From NCBI GenBank assembly GCA_020073265.1, contig JAIQFN010000009.1, forward strand, positions 1-64,000: DNA of 64,000 nucleotides, in the 5' to 3' direction. Below, piece after piece: positions 1-7,877 of the stretch; position 1 is the stretch's first letter; each line of letters begins with the position of its first letter. This DNA is from Terriglobia bacterium (GTDB lineage Bacteria > Acidobacteriota > Terriglobia > Bryobacterales > Bryobacteraceae). Made by a program: the position numbers and the translations under genes. Under the pieces are notes generated by a model that saw nothing but the letters and a program-made list of their open reading frames with translations, had not been told where the DNA came from and ran no database searches.

Positions 1-300
1 AACAGCTTCACGCTGGCGCGCAAAATCAAAATGTTCCACGACGGCGAGATGGGCATCTTCAAGCGCCTGGGCATGCAGCCGGTCTTCTTCGCTGAAACGT
101 TCGTGGGCGCCCGCATGCCGAATCTGGTTTACATGCTAGCCTTCGACAACCTGGCCGCGCGCGAAAAGCTGTGGCAGGCCTTCGGCGCCGATCCGGAATG
201 GCAGAAGCTGCGATCGCAACCGGGCAACAACGACCAGGAGAACGTCTCCAACATCAGCAACTCGATCCTGCGCCCGCTGCCGTTCTCCGACATCCGGTAG
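1..300 (+). CDS. NIPSNAP family protein, C-terminal part (5' end outside window)
   Basis: The frame is open from base 1, so the start lies upstream of the window. About 99 residues remain. The stretch reading MPNLVYMLAF, then AAREKLWQAFGADPEWQKL, then a tail near SILRPLPFSDI matches the second half of the NIPSNAP dimeric alpha/beta-barrel fold, where a hydrophobic strand is followed by an ARE..W..F..DPEW helix. NIPSNAP-like proteins are common small soluble proteins of largely unknown role in Acidobacteriota. No catalytic residues can be assigned from this fragment. The next gene begins 37 bases downstream on the same strand. Confidence 0.8.
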   Translation, partial: NSFTLARKIKMFHDGEMGIFKRLGMQPVFFAETFVGARMPNLVYMLAFDNLAAREKLWQAFGADPEWQKLRSQPGNNDQENVSNISNSILRPLPFSDIR

Positions 301-337
301 GCTGACCGCGCGAACGGTGTGTCACTATAGTTGTGTC

Positions 338-634
338 ATGACGCCTCAACAACCTCCGCCGAAACTCCAGTTGGTGAACACGCCGGAGTACCGCGAACAC
401 TATGCCAACAGCGTCCAGATTCGCGTCAATCTCTGGGACTTCTTTTTGATGTTCGGAACCGTGCAGCAATCAGCGCCCGATAGCGTCACCATCCAGAATT
501 TTCAAGGGATTTATCTGAGCCCGCAGCAGGCCAAGGCGTTGTTGAACGTCCTGACGCAGAACATTTCGCAGTACGAGGCCACCTTCGGCGAAATCAAGCT
601 GGAGCCTCACAGCCAGGTCAGCGCAATTCAGTGA
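338..634 (+). CDS. DUF3467 domain-containing protein
   Basis: A 98-residue soluble protein. The core (YANSVQIRVNLWDFFLMFG, then YLSPQQAKALLNVLTQNISQYEATFGEI) has the layout of DUF3467: a strand with WDF..xFG, a middle strand and a C-terminal SPQxAKxLLxxL helix. The function of this family is not known. I chose the ATG at 338 because the GTG at 317 would add seven residues (MCHYSCV) that do not fit the family. The stop codon overlaps the GTG start of the next gene (GTGA at 631-634), so the two are probably translationally coupled, although a DUF3467 protein has no obvious link to a glycosyltransferase. Confidence 0.8.
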   Translation: MTPQQPPPKLQLVNTPEYREHYANSVQIRVNLWDFFLMFGTVQQSAPDSVTIQNFQGIYLSPQQAKALLNVLTQNISQYEATFGEIKLEPHSQVSAIQ

Positions 635-2088
635 CGCGCGGGGCGGCTCTTTTTGTCGCCATCGCCGCGGTCGTTTTCCTCGTTCACGCGCCCTATCTCG
701 CGTTGCCTTATTTCTGGGACGAACTCGGCCAATTCGTACCGGCCGCGCTCGACATCTATCACGACCTCGCCTGGGTGCCGCATTCCACTGTTCCGAACGC
801 GCACCCGCCCGGCGTGATGGCGTACCTGGCTCTGGTCTGGAAGATTTTCGGCTATTCGATCCCGGCCACTCGCGCGGCGATGCTGTTGCTGGCAGGTTGC
901 GCCGCCTTTCTGGCCATCTTGCTGGCGAGGCAGTTGTCGCTCAACCTGCGAGGTTGGTGGGTTCTTGCGCCGGCGCTCCTTTTGGTGCTGGATCCGCTGT
1001 TCTACATGCAGGCCATGATGGCGCAGTTGGACATGCCTGCAGCGCTTTTTACTTTGCTGGCGCTGTTCCTGTTCCTCACGGACCGGCATAAGGCCGCGGC
1101 GCTGGCCTCGACGGCGCTGGTTCTGTCGAAGGAAACTGGCGCGCTTCTGCCGCTCATACTCGGTGCGGCGCTTCTCATCGACCCGGCTCGCAGAAAGTTC
1201 GCCGCGTTCTATCTGGCGCCCTTTCTGGCCCTGGCTGTCTGGTTCCTGGTGCTGTGGCGCGCCACTGGCCATCTGTTCGGCGACGCCGGCTTCACGCACT
1301 ACAACCTGATTTACTCGCTGCACCCGGTGCGTGCGGCGCTGTCTCTGATCCGGCGGTTCTACTATCTGTTCCTCGCCGACTTCCGCTGGGTAGGAACGCT
1401 CGCGATCCTGGCGGCCTGGCGGCGGTCGGCGATCTATTCCACTCGAGCCTGGAAGATCACTGGTCTGTTCGTCGCCGCGCACGTGGTCATGGTGAGCCTT
1501 CTGGGCGGCGCGGAGCTGGAGCGTTATCTTCTGCCGGTGATCCCGCTGCTGTATGTTGCAATGGCCGCGGCTTTGGTCACTCTGCGGGCGCGCTGGCGCA
1601 ACCTGGGCATCGCCGTCGCCGCGGCCGGACTCCTCGCGGGTCTGTTCGTGAATCCGCTGTTCCCGTTTCCCTACGAGAACAATCTCGCCATGGTGGATTT
1701 CGTCCAGCTCCATCGCGCGGCGGCACAGCTTCTCGAGCGGCAGCATCCGGACCAGACCGTCTACACCGCCTGGCCGCTCACCCAGGCGCTGCGCGATCCG
1801 GTCTTCGGCTATGTCACAAAGAAGCTGGGCGCTGCCGAGACGTCCGATCTGCGCCGGTCCACTTTAGAAGCGATCGATCCGAAGAGCGTCAACGTGCTGG
1901 TGCTGTACTCGCGAACCTGGGAGCCGAGTTGGGGCGTGCTGCGATGGGCGATGGTCCAGCGCTTTCTTGGCCGCTACTACGAATACGAGCCCGAGATGAA
2001 CTCCGATGAAGTGCGCCGGCACTTCGGACTGATTCCTGTGCGGCGTTGGACCCAACACGGCCAGTGGATCGAAATTTATGCCCGCTAG
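631..2088 (+). CDS. Multi-pass membrane glycosyltransferase, GT39/ArnT-like
   Basis: A 485-residue polytopic membrane protein with roughly ten hydrophobic segments. The first periplasmic loop carries the acidic WDE motif (D30-E31), followed by an HPP triplet near residues 58-60. This is the arrangement of polyprenyl-phosphate-sugar-dependent GT-C glycosyltransferases such as the ArnT/PMT (GT39) group, where the first-loop acidic residues are catalytic. It would transfer a sugar from a lipid carrier on the outer face of the inner membrane. The acceptor cannot be told from sequence. The GTG start overlaps the stop of the DUF3467 gene. Confidence 0.75.
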   Translation: MTRGAALFVAIAAVVFLVHAPYLALPYFWDELGQFVPAALDIYHDLAWVPHSTVPNAHPPGVMAYLALVWKIFGYSIPATRAAMLLLAGCAAFLAILLARQLSLNLRGWWVLAPALLLVLDPLFYMQAMMAQLDMPAALFTLLALFLFLTDRHKAAALASTALVLSKETGALLPLILGAALLIDPARRKFAAFYLAPFLALAVWFLVLWRATGHLFGDAGFTHYNLIYSLHPVRAALSLIRRFYYLFLADFRWVGTLAILAAWRRSAIYSTRAWKITGLFVAAHVVMVSLLGGAELERYLLPVIPLLYVAMAAALVTLRARWRNLGIAVAAAGLLAGLFVNPLFPFPYENNLAMVDFVQLHRAAAQLLERQHPDQTVYTAWPLTQALRDPVFGYVTKKLGAAETSDLRRSTLEAIDPKSVNVLVLYSRTWEPSWGVLRWAMVQRFLGRYYEYEPEMNSDEVRRHFGLIPVRRWTQHGQWIEIYAR

Positions 2089-2095
2089 GCGGACA

Positions 2096-3709
2096 TCAGA
2101 ACATCGGCAGTCTGGAGAATTGCGCCATCGCGAGGCGCTCTTCGCGGTCCGGATCGTTCACCAGTTTCCACTCGTTGTCGATGTGCATGGTGGGCCGGTC
2201 GGTGGCGTTGTAAGCCGGCCATTTCGGGATGCCGGCGTGGCTGGGATTCCCGCTGCGCGCAAACGCCACCCAGGCTCCGCTGACCTTGTCCGCCAGCGGC
2301 TGCAGCTCGGGGCCAGTGCCCACCATCTCGGGAAGCTGCCAGTGATTCTGCATCGCGAAGGGAATCTCGATGCAATGCGGCGCCAGCCTGCGGCCGCCTT
2401 CCACCGGCGTCCGCCAGCGGATCTGGTAGAGAAACGCCGGCGCTTTGGCCTGGGCGGCTTTGCGCTGCGATTGCACGATGGCGTTGGTCGGGAATGCGGA
2501 GATAGTGAAGTAAATCTCGCTGGGCGTCGCTTTGGGACGGTTCTTGCGGAACAGATCGAAGATGCGATCGCCGTCGCCTGCGAGCCGTTCCTTGAGCCGC
2601 GCGCGCACGGCGGGTTCGTCGAGCGACAGCAGCTCGGGAGGCGCGAAGTAGGAGCCTTCGGTTTCGGCGGTGCCGATGATCATCGGAACGCTGGCGGAGA
2701 CTTCGGGCGCGGTGGGATCGAAAGGATCGCGCGGCAGCGAGTGGCCATCCACAACCGGCGAGAGACGAATTCCACCGCCGCCGCCCGGACCCGCGCCGCT
2801 ACCCATCGCAGCCAGCAGCTTTTCGACCGGCAACGTCTGGAGCTCCGAGGCCTGGCTGGGTTTCAGGCCGAGTTTCGCCATGTATCTTTCGGTCGACTGC
2901 GCCGCTTCCTCCTTGGTGAGCTGCTTCAGCGTCGAGCCGCTTTCTACGATGGCTTTGTGGAACAGCCCCTTAGCCGCGGGCATCGCGAGCAGCGTGCTGA
3001 CTTTTCCGCCGCCGCCGGATTGGCCGAAGATGGTCACATTGCCGGGATCGCCGCCGAAGTGTGCGATGTTGTCGCGCACCCATTCGAGCGACGCGACGAT
3101 GTCCAGCAGCCCGACGTTTCCCGAATCCGTGAATTCGCCGCCCGCCGCGCCCAGATACAGATGTCCGAACAGGTTGAGCCGGTGGTTGATGCACACCACG
3201 GTGACGTCGCCCGTGCGCGCCAGGTTGGCCCCGTCGTAACCGAGCGACGATCCCGAGCCGTAGGTGTAGCCGCCGCCGTGAATCCACAGCATCACGGGCC
3301 GCTTGCGCCCGTCGTTGACGCCGGCGCTGAAGACGTTCAGAACCAGACAGTCCTCGCCCTGTTGCGCATTGGACCTGAGGCCCCAGCCGATCGCCCCGGC
3401 AGCGGGAGCAACTTGCGGCGACGAGTGACCGTTCTGGAAGGCATCGCGCACGCCGGTCCACGATTCGGACTTGCGGGGCGGCATGAAACGGTTGCGCCCG
3501 GCGGTGGAAGCGCCGTAAGGCAGCCCGCGATAGACATGCACGCCATTGCTGACGACGCCGCGCACCTTGCCCGAAGTTGTTTCCACAACCGGCGACGTGG
3601 ACTTGGTTTCGATGGTAGCGGCGAAACCCGGCATGCCAGCCAAGGCGCCGCCGATGAACGAGGACTTGAGCAGCGAACGGCGGCTCAAATCAAATTGTGT
3701 CTGGCCCAT
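2096..3709 (-). CDS. Tat-exported type B carboxylesterase
   Basis: A 537-residue alpha/beta hydrolase of the carboxylesterase type B (para-nitrobenzyl esterase) family. The N terminus has a twin-arginine motif (SRRSLLKSS, residues 9-17) and a hydrophobic stretch ending in an Ala-rich cleavage region, so Tat export is likely. The oxyanion-hole motif HGGG lies at about 144-147 and the nucleophile elbow GQSGGG gives Ser231. A Glu in the TAETEGSY segment and the His in HCIEIPF are candidates for the rest of the triad. It starts 22 bases after ccmD on the same strand and may be co-transcribed with the cytochrome c maturation genes. The natural ester substrate is unknown. Confidence 0.88.
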   Translation of the reverse strand: MGQTQFDLSRRSLLKSSFIGGALAGMPGFAATIETKSTSPVVETTSGKVRGVVSNGVHVYRGLPYGASTAGRNRFMPPRKSESWTGVRDAFQNGHSSPQVAPAAGAIGWGLRSNAQQGEDCLVLNVFSAGVNDGRKRPVMLWIHGGGYTYGSGSSLGYDGANLARTGDVTVVCINHRLNLFGHLYLGAAGGEFTDSGNVGLLDIVASLEWVRDNIAHFGGDPGNVTIFGQSGGGGKVSTLLAMPAAKGLFHKAIVESGSTLKQLTKEEAAQSTERYMAKLGLKPSQASELQTLPVEKLLAAMGSGAGPGGGGGIRLSPVVDGHSLPRDPFDPTAPEVSASVPMIIGTAETEGSYFAPPELLSLDEPAVRARLKERLAGDGDRIFDLFRKNRPKATPSEIYFTISAFPTNAIVQSQRKAAQAKAPAFLYQIRWRTPVEGGRRLAPHCIEIPFAMQNHWQLPEMVGTGPELQPLADKVSGAWVAFARSGNPSHAGIPKWPAYNATDRPTMHIDNEWKLVNDPDREERLAMAQFSRLPMF

Positions 3710-3731
3710 GACTTGTGCTCCTTTCTAAACG

Positions 3732-3893
3732 CTACTTCTTGGTCTCGCGCTCGTGTTCCTCCACCATGCGCTTGACGCGGTCCAGTTCGTTGCGCAGCCT
3801 GCGTTCTCGCGCCGCGATGCTGATGATGTAAATGATCACGATCGCCCAGGCAATGGCGAATCCGTAGAACATGTACTCGAAGTTTCGGTCCAT
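3732..3893 (-). CDS. ccmD: CcmD-like small membrane protein
   Basis: A 53-residue protein. It has one transmembrane segment (about residues 8-27, rich in Phe, Ile, Tyr and Trp) followed by a strongly charged helix, which is the usual shape of CcmD. CcmD stabilises the CcmABC haem-handling complex and helps release holo-CcmE. Identification rests on size, topology and position directly after ccmC (9 bases), because CcmD sequences are poorly conserved. ATG at 3891-3893 read on the minus strand, TAG at 3732. Confidence 0.75.
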   Translation of the reverse strand: MDRNFEYMFYGFAIAWAIVIIYIISIAARERRLRNELDRVKRMVEEHERETKK

Positions 3894-3902
3894 GTATGGC
3901 TC

Positions 3903-4586
3903 CTAAAACGCGTGCACGTAGCGGCGCAGGGATTCGATCTCGCCTTGAATCGATTGCTGCCGCATGCGGACCAGCACCAGCGAGGTCTCGAGCAGCAGCA
4001 GGGCCACGCAATTCCAGAACAACGGCGCTTCCATGCCGGGCGCCATGCCGCCGCCGCCGCGGATTTCCAAAACCGGGCCGGGGTGCTGCGTACGGAACCA
4101 CTCGATGGATTTCCAGACGATCACGATGTCCACCGAGGCCAAAATGGACAGAACCGCCGACAGGCGCGCCCGCCGGTGAGGTTCGTCCACCGCCCGGCGC
4201 ATCATGAAGTAGCCGAAATACATCAGCAGGCAGATAAAATACGACGTGATGCGCGGATCCCAGGCCCACCAGATGCCCCAGATGATTCGGCCCCAGATCA
4301 TCCCGGTAATCAGCGTGATGGTTGCGAAGGCAAACGCAACTTCATTGATTGCGGCGGCCGCGGCGTCAAAGCGCAAGTCGCGCGTGCGGAGATACACCAG
4401 GGCGCTGAACATCGCAACGAAAAACAGGGTGAACGACGTTACCGCCGAGGGAAAATGAAAATAGAAAACGCGGAACACCGCGCCTTGGCTGGCTTCATCC
4501 GGAACGCGCAGGAAAATCGTGTGCAGGTTCCAGATCAGAAGCCCTCCGGCCAGCGCCGAAAGCAGAACGATCAATTTTGTACGCAT
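3903..4586 (-). CDS. ccmC: Cytochrome c biogenesis protein CcmC (haem handling)
   Basis: A 227-residue protein with six predicted membrane helices. The tryptophan-rich haem-binding segment (WGRIIWGIWWAWDPR, about residues 98-112) is the WWD domain of CcmC/CcsA proteins. Conserved His residues flank it on the periplasmic side, in FYFHFPSA and RTQHPGP. CcmC presents haem to CcmE for covalent attachment in the periplasm. It lies three bases after ccmB and nine bases before ccmD, in the order ccmABCD. Confidence 0.92.
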   Translation of the reverse strand: MRTKLIVLLSALAGGLLIWNLHTIFLRVPDEASQGAVFRVFYFHFPSAVTSFTLFFVAMFSALVYLRTRDLRFDAAAAAINEVAFAFATITLITGMIWGRIIWGIWWAWDPRITSYFICLLMYFGYFMMRRAVDEPHRRARLSAVLSILASVDIVIVWKSIEWFRTQHPGPVLEIRGGGGMAPGMEAPLFWNCVALLLLETSLVLVRMRQQSIQGEIESLRRYVHAF

Positions 4587-4589
4587 GCT

Positions 4590-5270
4590 TCACCCCACTA
4601 AGACTGTTTCGACCAGAGCCAGAGACAACAGAGTGAAAATCACGTCGAACGCCACCAGCACGCGAAACCAGATCTGGTTGTCGGCGGCCAAAGGTTCGCC
4701 GCTTACCAAGACGCTGCTGAGTTGAATGGCGCCCATCAGGGCGGGAATCATCATCGGATACACCAGCATCGGCAGCATCAACTCCCGCAGGCGAAGATTC
4801 ACGGTCATGGCGCTAAAAAGAGTGCCGATCACGGTGAGACCCCAGTTGCCCAACAGCATCACCACAAAGAGAAGCCAAATCGACTGCGTCCAGTGCACAT
4901 TATAGAAGATGGTGAAGACCGGCAGGCAGGCCAGCTCCACTGCCAGGAGAATGAGAAAGTTCGCGATCACTTTGCCCAGGAACAATTGCGCGCCGCTGAC
5001 CGGCGAGGCGAGCAAGGCATCCAGGCAGTCGTTCACCAGCTCGCGTGCGAAGCTGCGGTTCAGGATCAGAGTGCCGGCGAAGGCGAACACCAGCCACAGC
5101 AGGCCGCCGGCGATCTCGCGCACTTGGTCGGAGGTGGGATCGAAAGCGAAGCTGAATAGAAGCAGGATCACAAGCGCGAACGCGACCGAAGCGTTGATAG
5201 ACTCCTTGCTGCGGATTTCCGAGCGCAGATCTTTGGCTGCCACGGCCCACGCCTGGCGCAGAAAGCTCAT
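4590..5270 (-). CDS. ccmB: Haem exporter permease CcmB
   Basis: A 226-residue membrane protein with about six hydrophobic helices and the CcmB hallmark FARELVNDCLDALLASPV in the first half. It is the permease partner of the CcmA ATPase in the CcmABC complex. I chose the ATG at 5270 (MSFLRQAW) because the open frame further upstream only overlaps ccmA out of frame. The start overlaps the ccmA stop (ATGA), so the two are coupled. Confidence 0.9.
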   Translation of the reverse strand: MSFLRQAWAVAAKDLRSEIRSKESINASVAFALVILLLFSFAFDPTSDQVREIAGGLLWLVFAFAGTLILNRSFARELVNDCLDALLASPVSGAQLFLGKVIANFLILLAVELACLPVFTIFYNVHWTQSIWLLFVVMLLGNWGLTVIGTLFSAMTVNLRLRELMLPMLVYPMMIPALMGAIQLSSVLVSGEPLAADNQIWFRVLVAFDVIFTLLSLALVETVLVG

Positions 5271-5965
5271 GCCTCTCCGTAATGACGATACAGCCAGCCC
5301 GGATCTTCCAACATTTCGCGGGTGCGTTGGCCGCGATAAGCCAGGCGGCCGCGGTTGATGAGCGCGACGTCGGTGGCCAGTTCCAGGGCCTCGCGCAACT
5401 GGTGGGTGGACATGATGATGGTGCCGCCTTCGGCGAGCGCGGACTTCATCAGGTCCTGCAGCACCTTGATGGCGCGGTCGTCGAGCGCGGTGAACGGTTC
5501 GTCCAGCAGAAGCAAGGACGGATGGTGCAGAAACGCGCGCGCCACGGCCAGGCGCTGGCGCATGCCTCGGGAAAATTCCCGGACCTTGCCATCGCGGACG
5601 CGAGCCAGGCCGGTGCGTTCCAGCCACTCCATGGCGACTTTGTGCGGGTCCTTCAGCGAGTACAGGCGCGCGAACAGGAGCAGGTTCTCCATCGCGGAGA
5701 GCTCCTCGTAGACGCCGATGCCGTGGCCGAGCACGCTGATCTGGCGCCGCGTGGATTCGGCGCGCGCGTCCTGATCGAAGATGGTGATCCGGCCCTTGCT
5801 GCTCCGGGAAAGGCCGGCCAGGATGCGCAGCAGCGTGGTCTTGCCGGCGCCATTGCGGCCGAGCAGCGCCAGACACGTGCCGCGGTCCACGTTGAAGGTG
5901 ATTTTCTGCAGCGCGGGGTAGTCGCCGTAGTATTTCCAGACGTCTTCGATGGCGACGGCGGTCAT
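5267..5965 (-). CDS. ccmA: Haem exporter ATPase CcmA
   Basis: A 232-residue ABC ATPase. The Walker A motif GRNGAGKTT lies at about 36-44. The signature is FSRGMRQR rather than a canonical LSGGQ, followed by Walker B LLLLDEP and the switch His in MSTHQ. Together with CcmB, CcmC and CcmD it forms the complex that uses ATP to release holo-CcmE during cytochrome c maturation. The open frame extends a further 60 codons upstream, but that part is encoded by the repeat pair at 5970-6088, so the ATG at 5965 (MTAVAIED) is the start. ccmE, ccmF and ccmH are not in the window. Confidence 0.92.
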   Translation of the reverse strand: MTAVAIEDVWKYYGDYPALQKITFNVDRGTCLALLGRNGAGKTTLLRILAGLSRSSKGRITIFDQDARAESTRRQISVLGHGIGVYEELSAMENLLLFARLYSLKDPHKVAMEWLERTGLARVRDGKVREFSRGMRQRLAVARAFLHHPSLLLLDEPFTALDDRAIKVLQDLMKSALAEGGTIIMSTHQLREALELATDVALINRGRLAYRGQRTREMLEDPGWLYRHYGEA

Positions 5966-5969
5966 AGTT

Positions 5970-6088
5970 GTGGCGCACGCACTGGTGCGTGCCGCGTCGA
6001 GACTCGTCTCGACGCTTGGCGTGGGAGCGTCAACAGTTCTGGCGTCCCCATGAGTGGGGACGCGGCACGCACGAGTGCGTGCGCCACG
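5970..6088 (-). repeat. Paired REP/BIME-like element (two inverted copies of a two-hairpin repeat)
   Basis: Two copies face each other between aspS and ccmA. Copy 1 (5970-6015) is in minus orientation and copy 2 (6042-6088) in plus orientation. Each unit is a variable-stem hairpin followed by the conserved hairpin with arms GCACGCA/TGCGTGC or close to it, ending in GCCAC. The variable stems here are GTCGAGA/TCTCGAC and GTCCCCA/TGGGGAC, both with a GAG loop. The same unit recurs at 26879, 31038 and 53131. It may attenuate or stabilise the hisS-aspS-ccm transcript. Confidence 0.8.
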
Positions 6089-6101
6089 TGGTTGACGCCC
6101 A

Positions 6102-7874
6102 TTAGGGCTTGCCTCCCGGGGCGAGCAGGCGGATGCCGAGTTCACGTAACTGGCGCTCGGGCACCGGCGACGGAGCGTCGCACATCAGGTCCGTGCCGCG
6201 AGCCGTCTTCGGGAACGGGATCACTTCGCGAATGGATGTTTCTCCGGCCAGGATCATGACCAGCCGGTCGAGTCCCAACGCGATTCCGCCGTGCGGCGGC
6301 GCGCCATATTCCAGCGCTTCGAGCAGAAAACCGAAGCGGCGCTTGGCCTCGTCGTCGGAGAATCCGAGCGCCGCGAAAACCTTGGCCTGGATGTCGCGGC
6401 GGTGGATACGGATGGACCCCGATCCGAGCTCGACGCCGTTCAGCACGACGTCATAGGATTTGGCGCGGCAGCGTGCCGGGTCGCTGGTGAGCTTTTCGAT
6501 GTCCTCGTCGTGCACCGACGTGAACGGATGGTGCGCGGCGTTCCAGCGCTTCTCCTCGTCGTCCCATTCGAACATCGGAAAATCCACCACCCAGAGCAGC
6601 TTGAACGTTTTCGGATCAAGCAGCTTGTGACGGTCGTTGTACTTTTGCGCCAGGTACAGCCGCAACTGGCCGCACGCCTGGTAGAAAGTCTCCTCGGGGC
6701 GATGGCCCTGCGGAGCGCCCGGCCACCCGGCGAGCACCAGCAGGTCGTCGGGGGCGGCGCCGGACACCGAGCGGGCCTGCTCCACCAGCTTGGCGTCGAG
6801 TTTCTTCAGATCGTCGTAGACGCGCAGGCCGCGCTCTTTGCCGAACTCTTTCAGCTCATTCCGTTCCTTGCTGCTGAGCGCGCCGGTCTTGGGAATGTGG
6901 ATCGCCACCGGCGGGAACGTCAGGCCCAGGTCGGGAAATTCGCCGTCGAGCACGTGAAAGGGCGGCAGCCGCAGGTCCGGCTTGTCGATGCCGTAAGAGC
7001 GCATGGCCTGCGCGTAGGTCAGGCGTGGGAACGGGCTGTCCACTTTGTAACCGGCGACCTCGAACACGCGCTGCAGCATCGGCTCGATCACTTCATACAC
7101 GCGCTCCTGCTGCGGGAAGGACATCTCCAGATCGATCTGCGTGAACTCCGGCTGCCGGTCCGCGCGCAGGTCCTCATCACGGAAGCAACGCACGATCTGG
7201 AAATATTTTTCGTAGCCGCTGACCATCAGAAGCTGCTTGAAGATCTGCGGCGATTGCGGCAGCGCGTAAAACGAGCCCTGCTGGACGCGGCTGGGAACCA
7301 GGTAGTCGCGCGCGCCCTCCGGCGTCGAGCGCGTCATGAACGGCGTTTCGATCTCGAGAAAACCCTGGCCGTAGAGAAACTCGCGCACCGCGAAGCTGAC
7401 CTGCGACCGCAGCATGACGTTGCGCTGCATATGCGGGCGGCGCAGGTCCACGTAGCGATATTTCAAGCGCGCGTCTTCCTTCACGTCCACGTTTTCTTCC
7501 ATGGGGAAGGGCGGCGTGCGCGATTCGTTCAGGATCCAAAGCTTTTCGGCGACCAGCTCCACCTCGCCGGTCCCCAGATTCGTATTCACGGTGTCAGGCG
7601 TGCGCTTGGCCACGGTGCCTTCCACGGCCACGACGTACTCCGAGCCCAGCATCTCGGCCTTCTTGTGCAGCGCTTCGCCGGTATCGGCATGGAACACAGC
7701 CTGCGTGACGCCATCGCGATCGCGCAGGTGTATAAATATGACGCCGCCGAGATCCCGCCGCCGGTGCACCCAGCCCATCAGCAGGGCGCGCTGGCCCGTG
7801 TTGGAGGCGCGCAACTCGCCGCAGGTATGGGTGCGGCGAAGTTCGCCCAAGAAATCCAGTTGTGCCGTTTCCAT
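6102..7874 (-). CDS. aspS: Aspartyl-tRNA synthetase
   Basis: A 590-residue class IIb synthetase of bacterial type. It has an N-terminal OB anticodon-binding domain (GWVHRRRDLGGVIFIHLRDRDG), class II motif 2 around the FRDEDLRADRQPEFTQ segment, the bacterial GAD insert (about 300-420) and motif 3 (GIALGLDRLVMILAG). It charges tRNA-Asp with aspartate. It starts three bases downstream of hisS, a common bacterial pairing. Full length for the family. Whether it is Asp-specific or also charges tRNA-Asn cannot be judged from this window. Confidence 0.96.
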   Translation of the reverse strand: METAQLDFLGELRRTHTCGELRASNTGQRALLMGWVHRRRDLGGVIFIHLRDRDGVTQAVFHADTGEALHKKAEMLGSEYVVAVEGTVAKRTPDTVNTNLGTGEVELVAEKLWILNESRTPPFPMEENVDVKEDARLKYRYVDLRRPHMQRNVMLRSQVSFAVREFLYGQGFLEIETPFMTRSTPEGARDYLVPSRVQQGSFYALPQSPQIFKQLLMVSGYEKYFQIVRCFRDEDLRADRQPEFTQIDLEMSFPQQERVYEVIEPMLQRVFEVAGYKVDSPFPRLTYAQAMRSYGIDKPDLRLPPFHVLDGEFPDLGLTFPPVAIHIPKTGALSSKERNELKEFGKERGLRVYDDLKKLDAKLVEQARSVSGAAPDDLLVLAGWPGAPQGHRPEETFYQACGQLRLYLAQKYNDRHKLLDPKTFKLLWVVDFPMFEWDDEEKRWNAAHHPFTSVHDEDIEKLTSDPARCRAKSYDVVLNGVELGSGSIRIHRRDIQAKVFAALGFSDDEAKRRFGFLLEALEYGAPPHGGIALGLDRLVMILAGETSIREVIPFPKTARGTDLMCDAPSPVPERQLRELGIRLLAPGGKP

Positions 7875-7877
7875 GAG

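Noticed and set aside
628-1746. Minus-strand frame of 372 codons opposite the GT39-like gene
   Set aside because: Gln/Arg-rich, non-globular translation with no family resemblance; the plus-strand gene has clear membrane helices and the WDE motif.
2078-3775. Long plus-strand open frame (565 codons) across the carboxylesterase
   Set aside because: It is antisense to a gene with a complete active site and Tat signal. Long antisense frames are expected at this GC content, and the product is Arg/Ala/Gly-rich without a recognisable fold.
5966-6145. 60-codon N-terminal extension of CcmA
   Set aside because: The extension is the translation of the REP-like pair and the aspS 3' region; CcmA relatives begin at the ATG at 5965.
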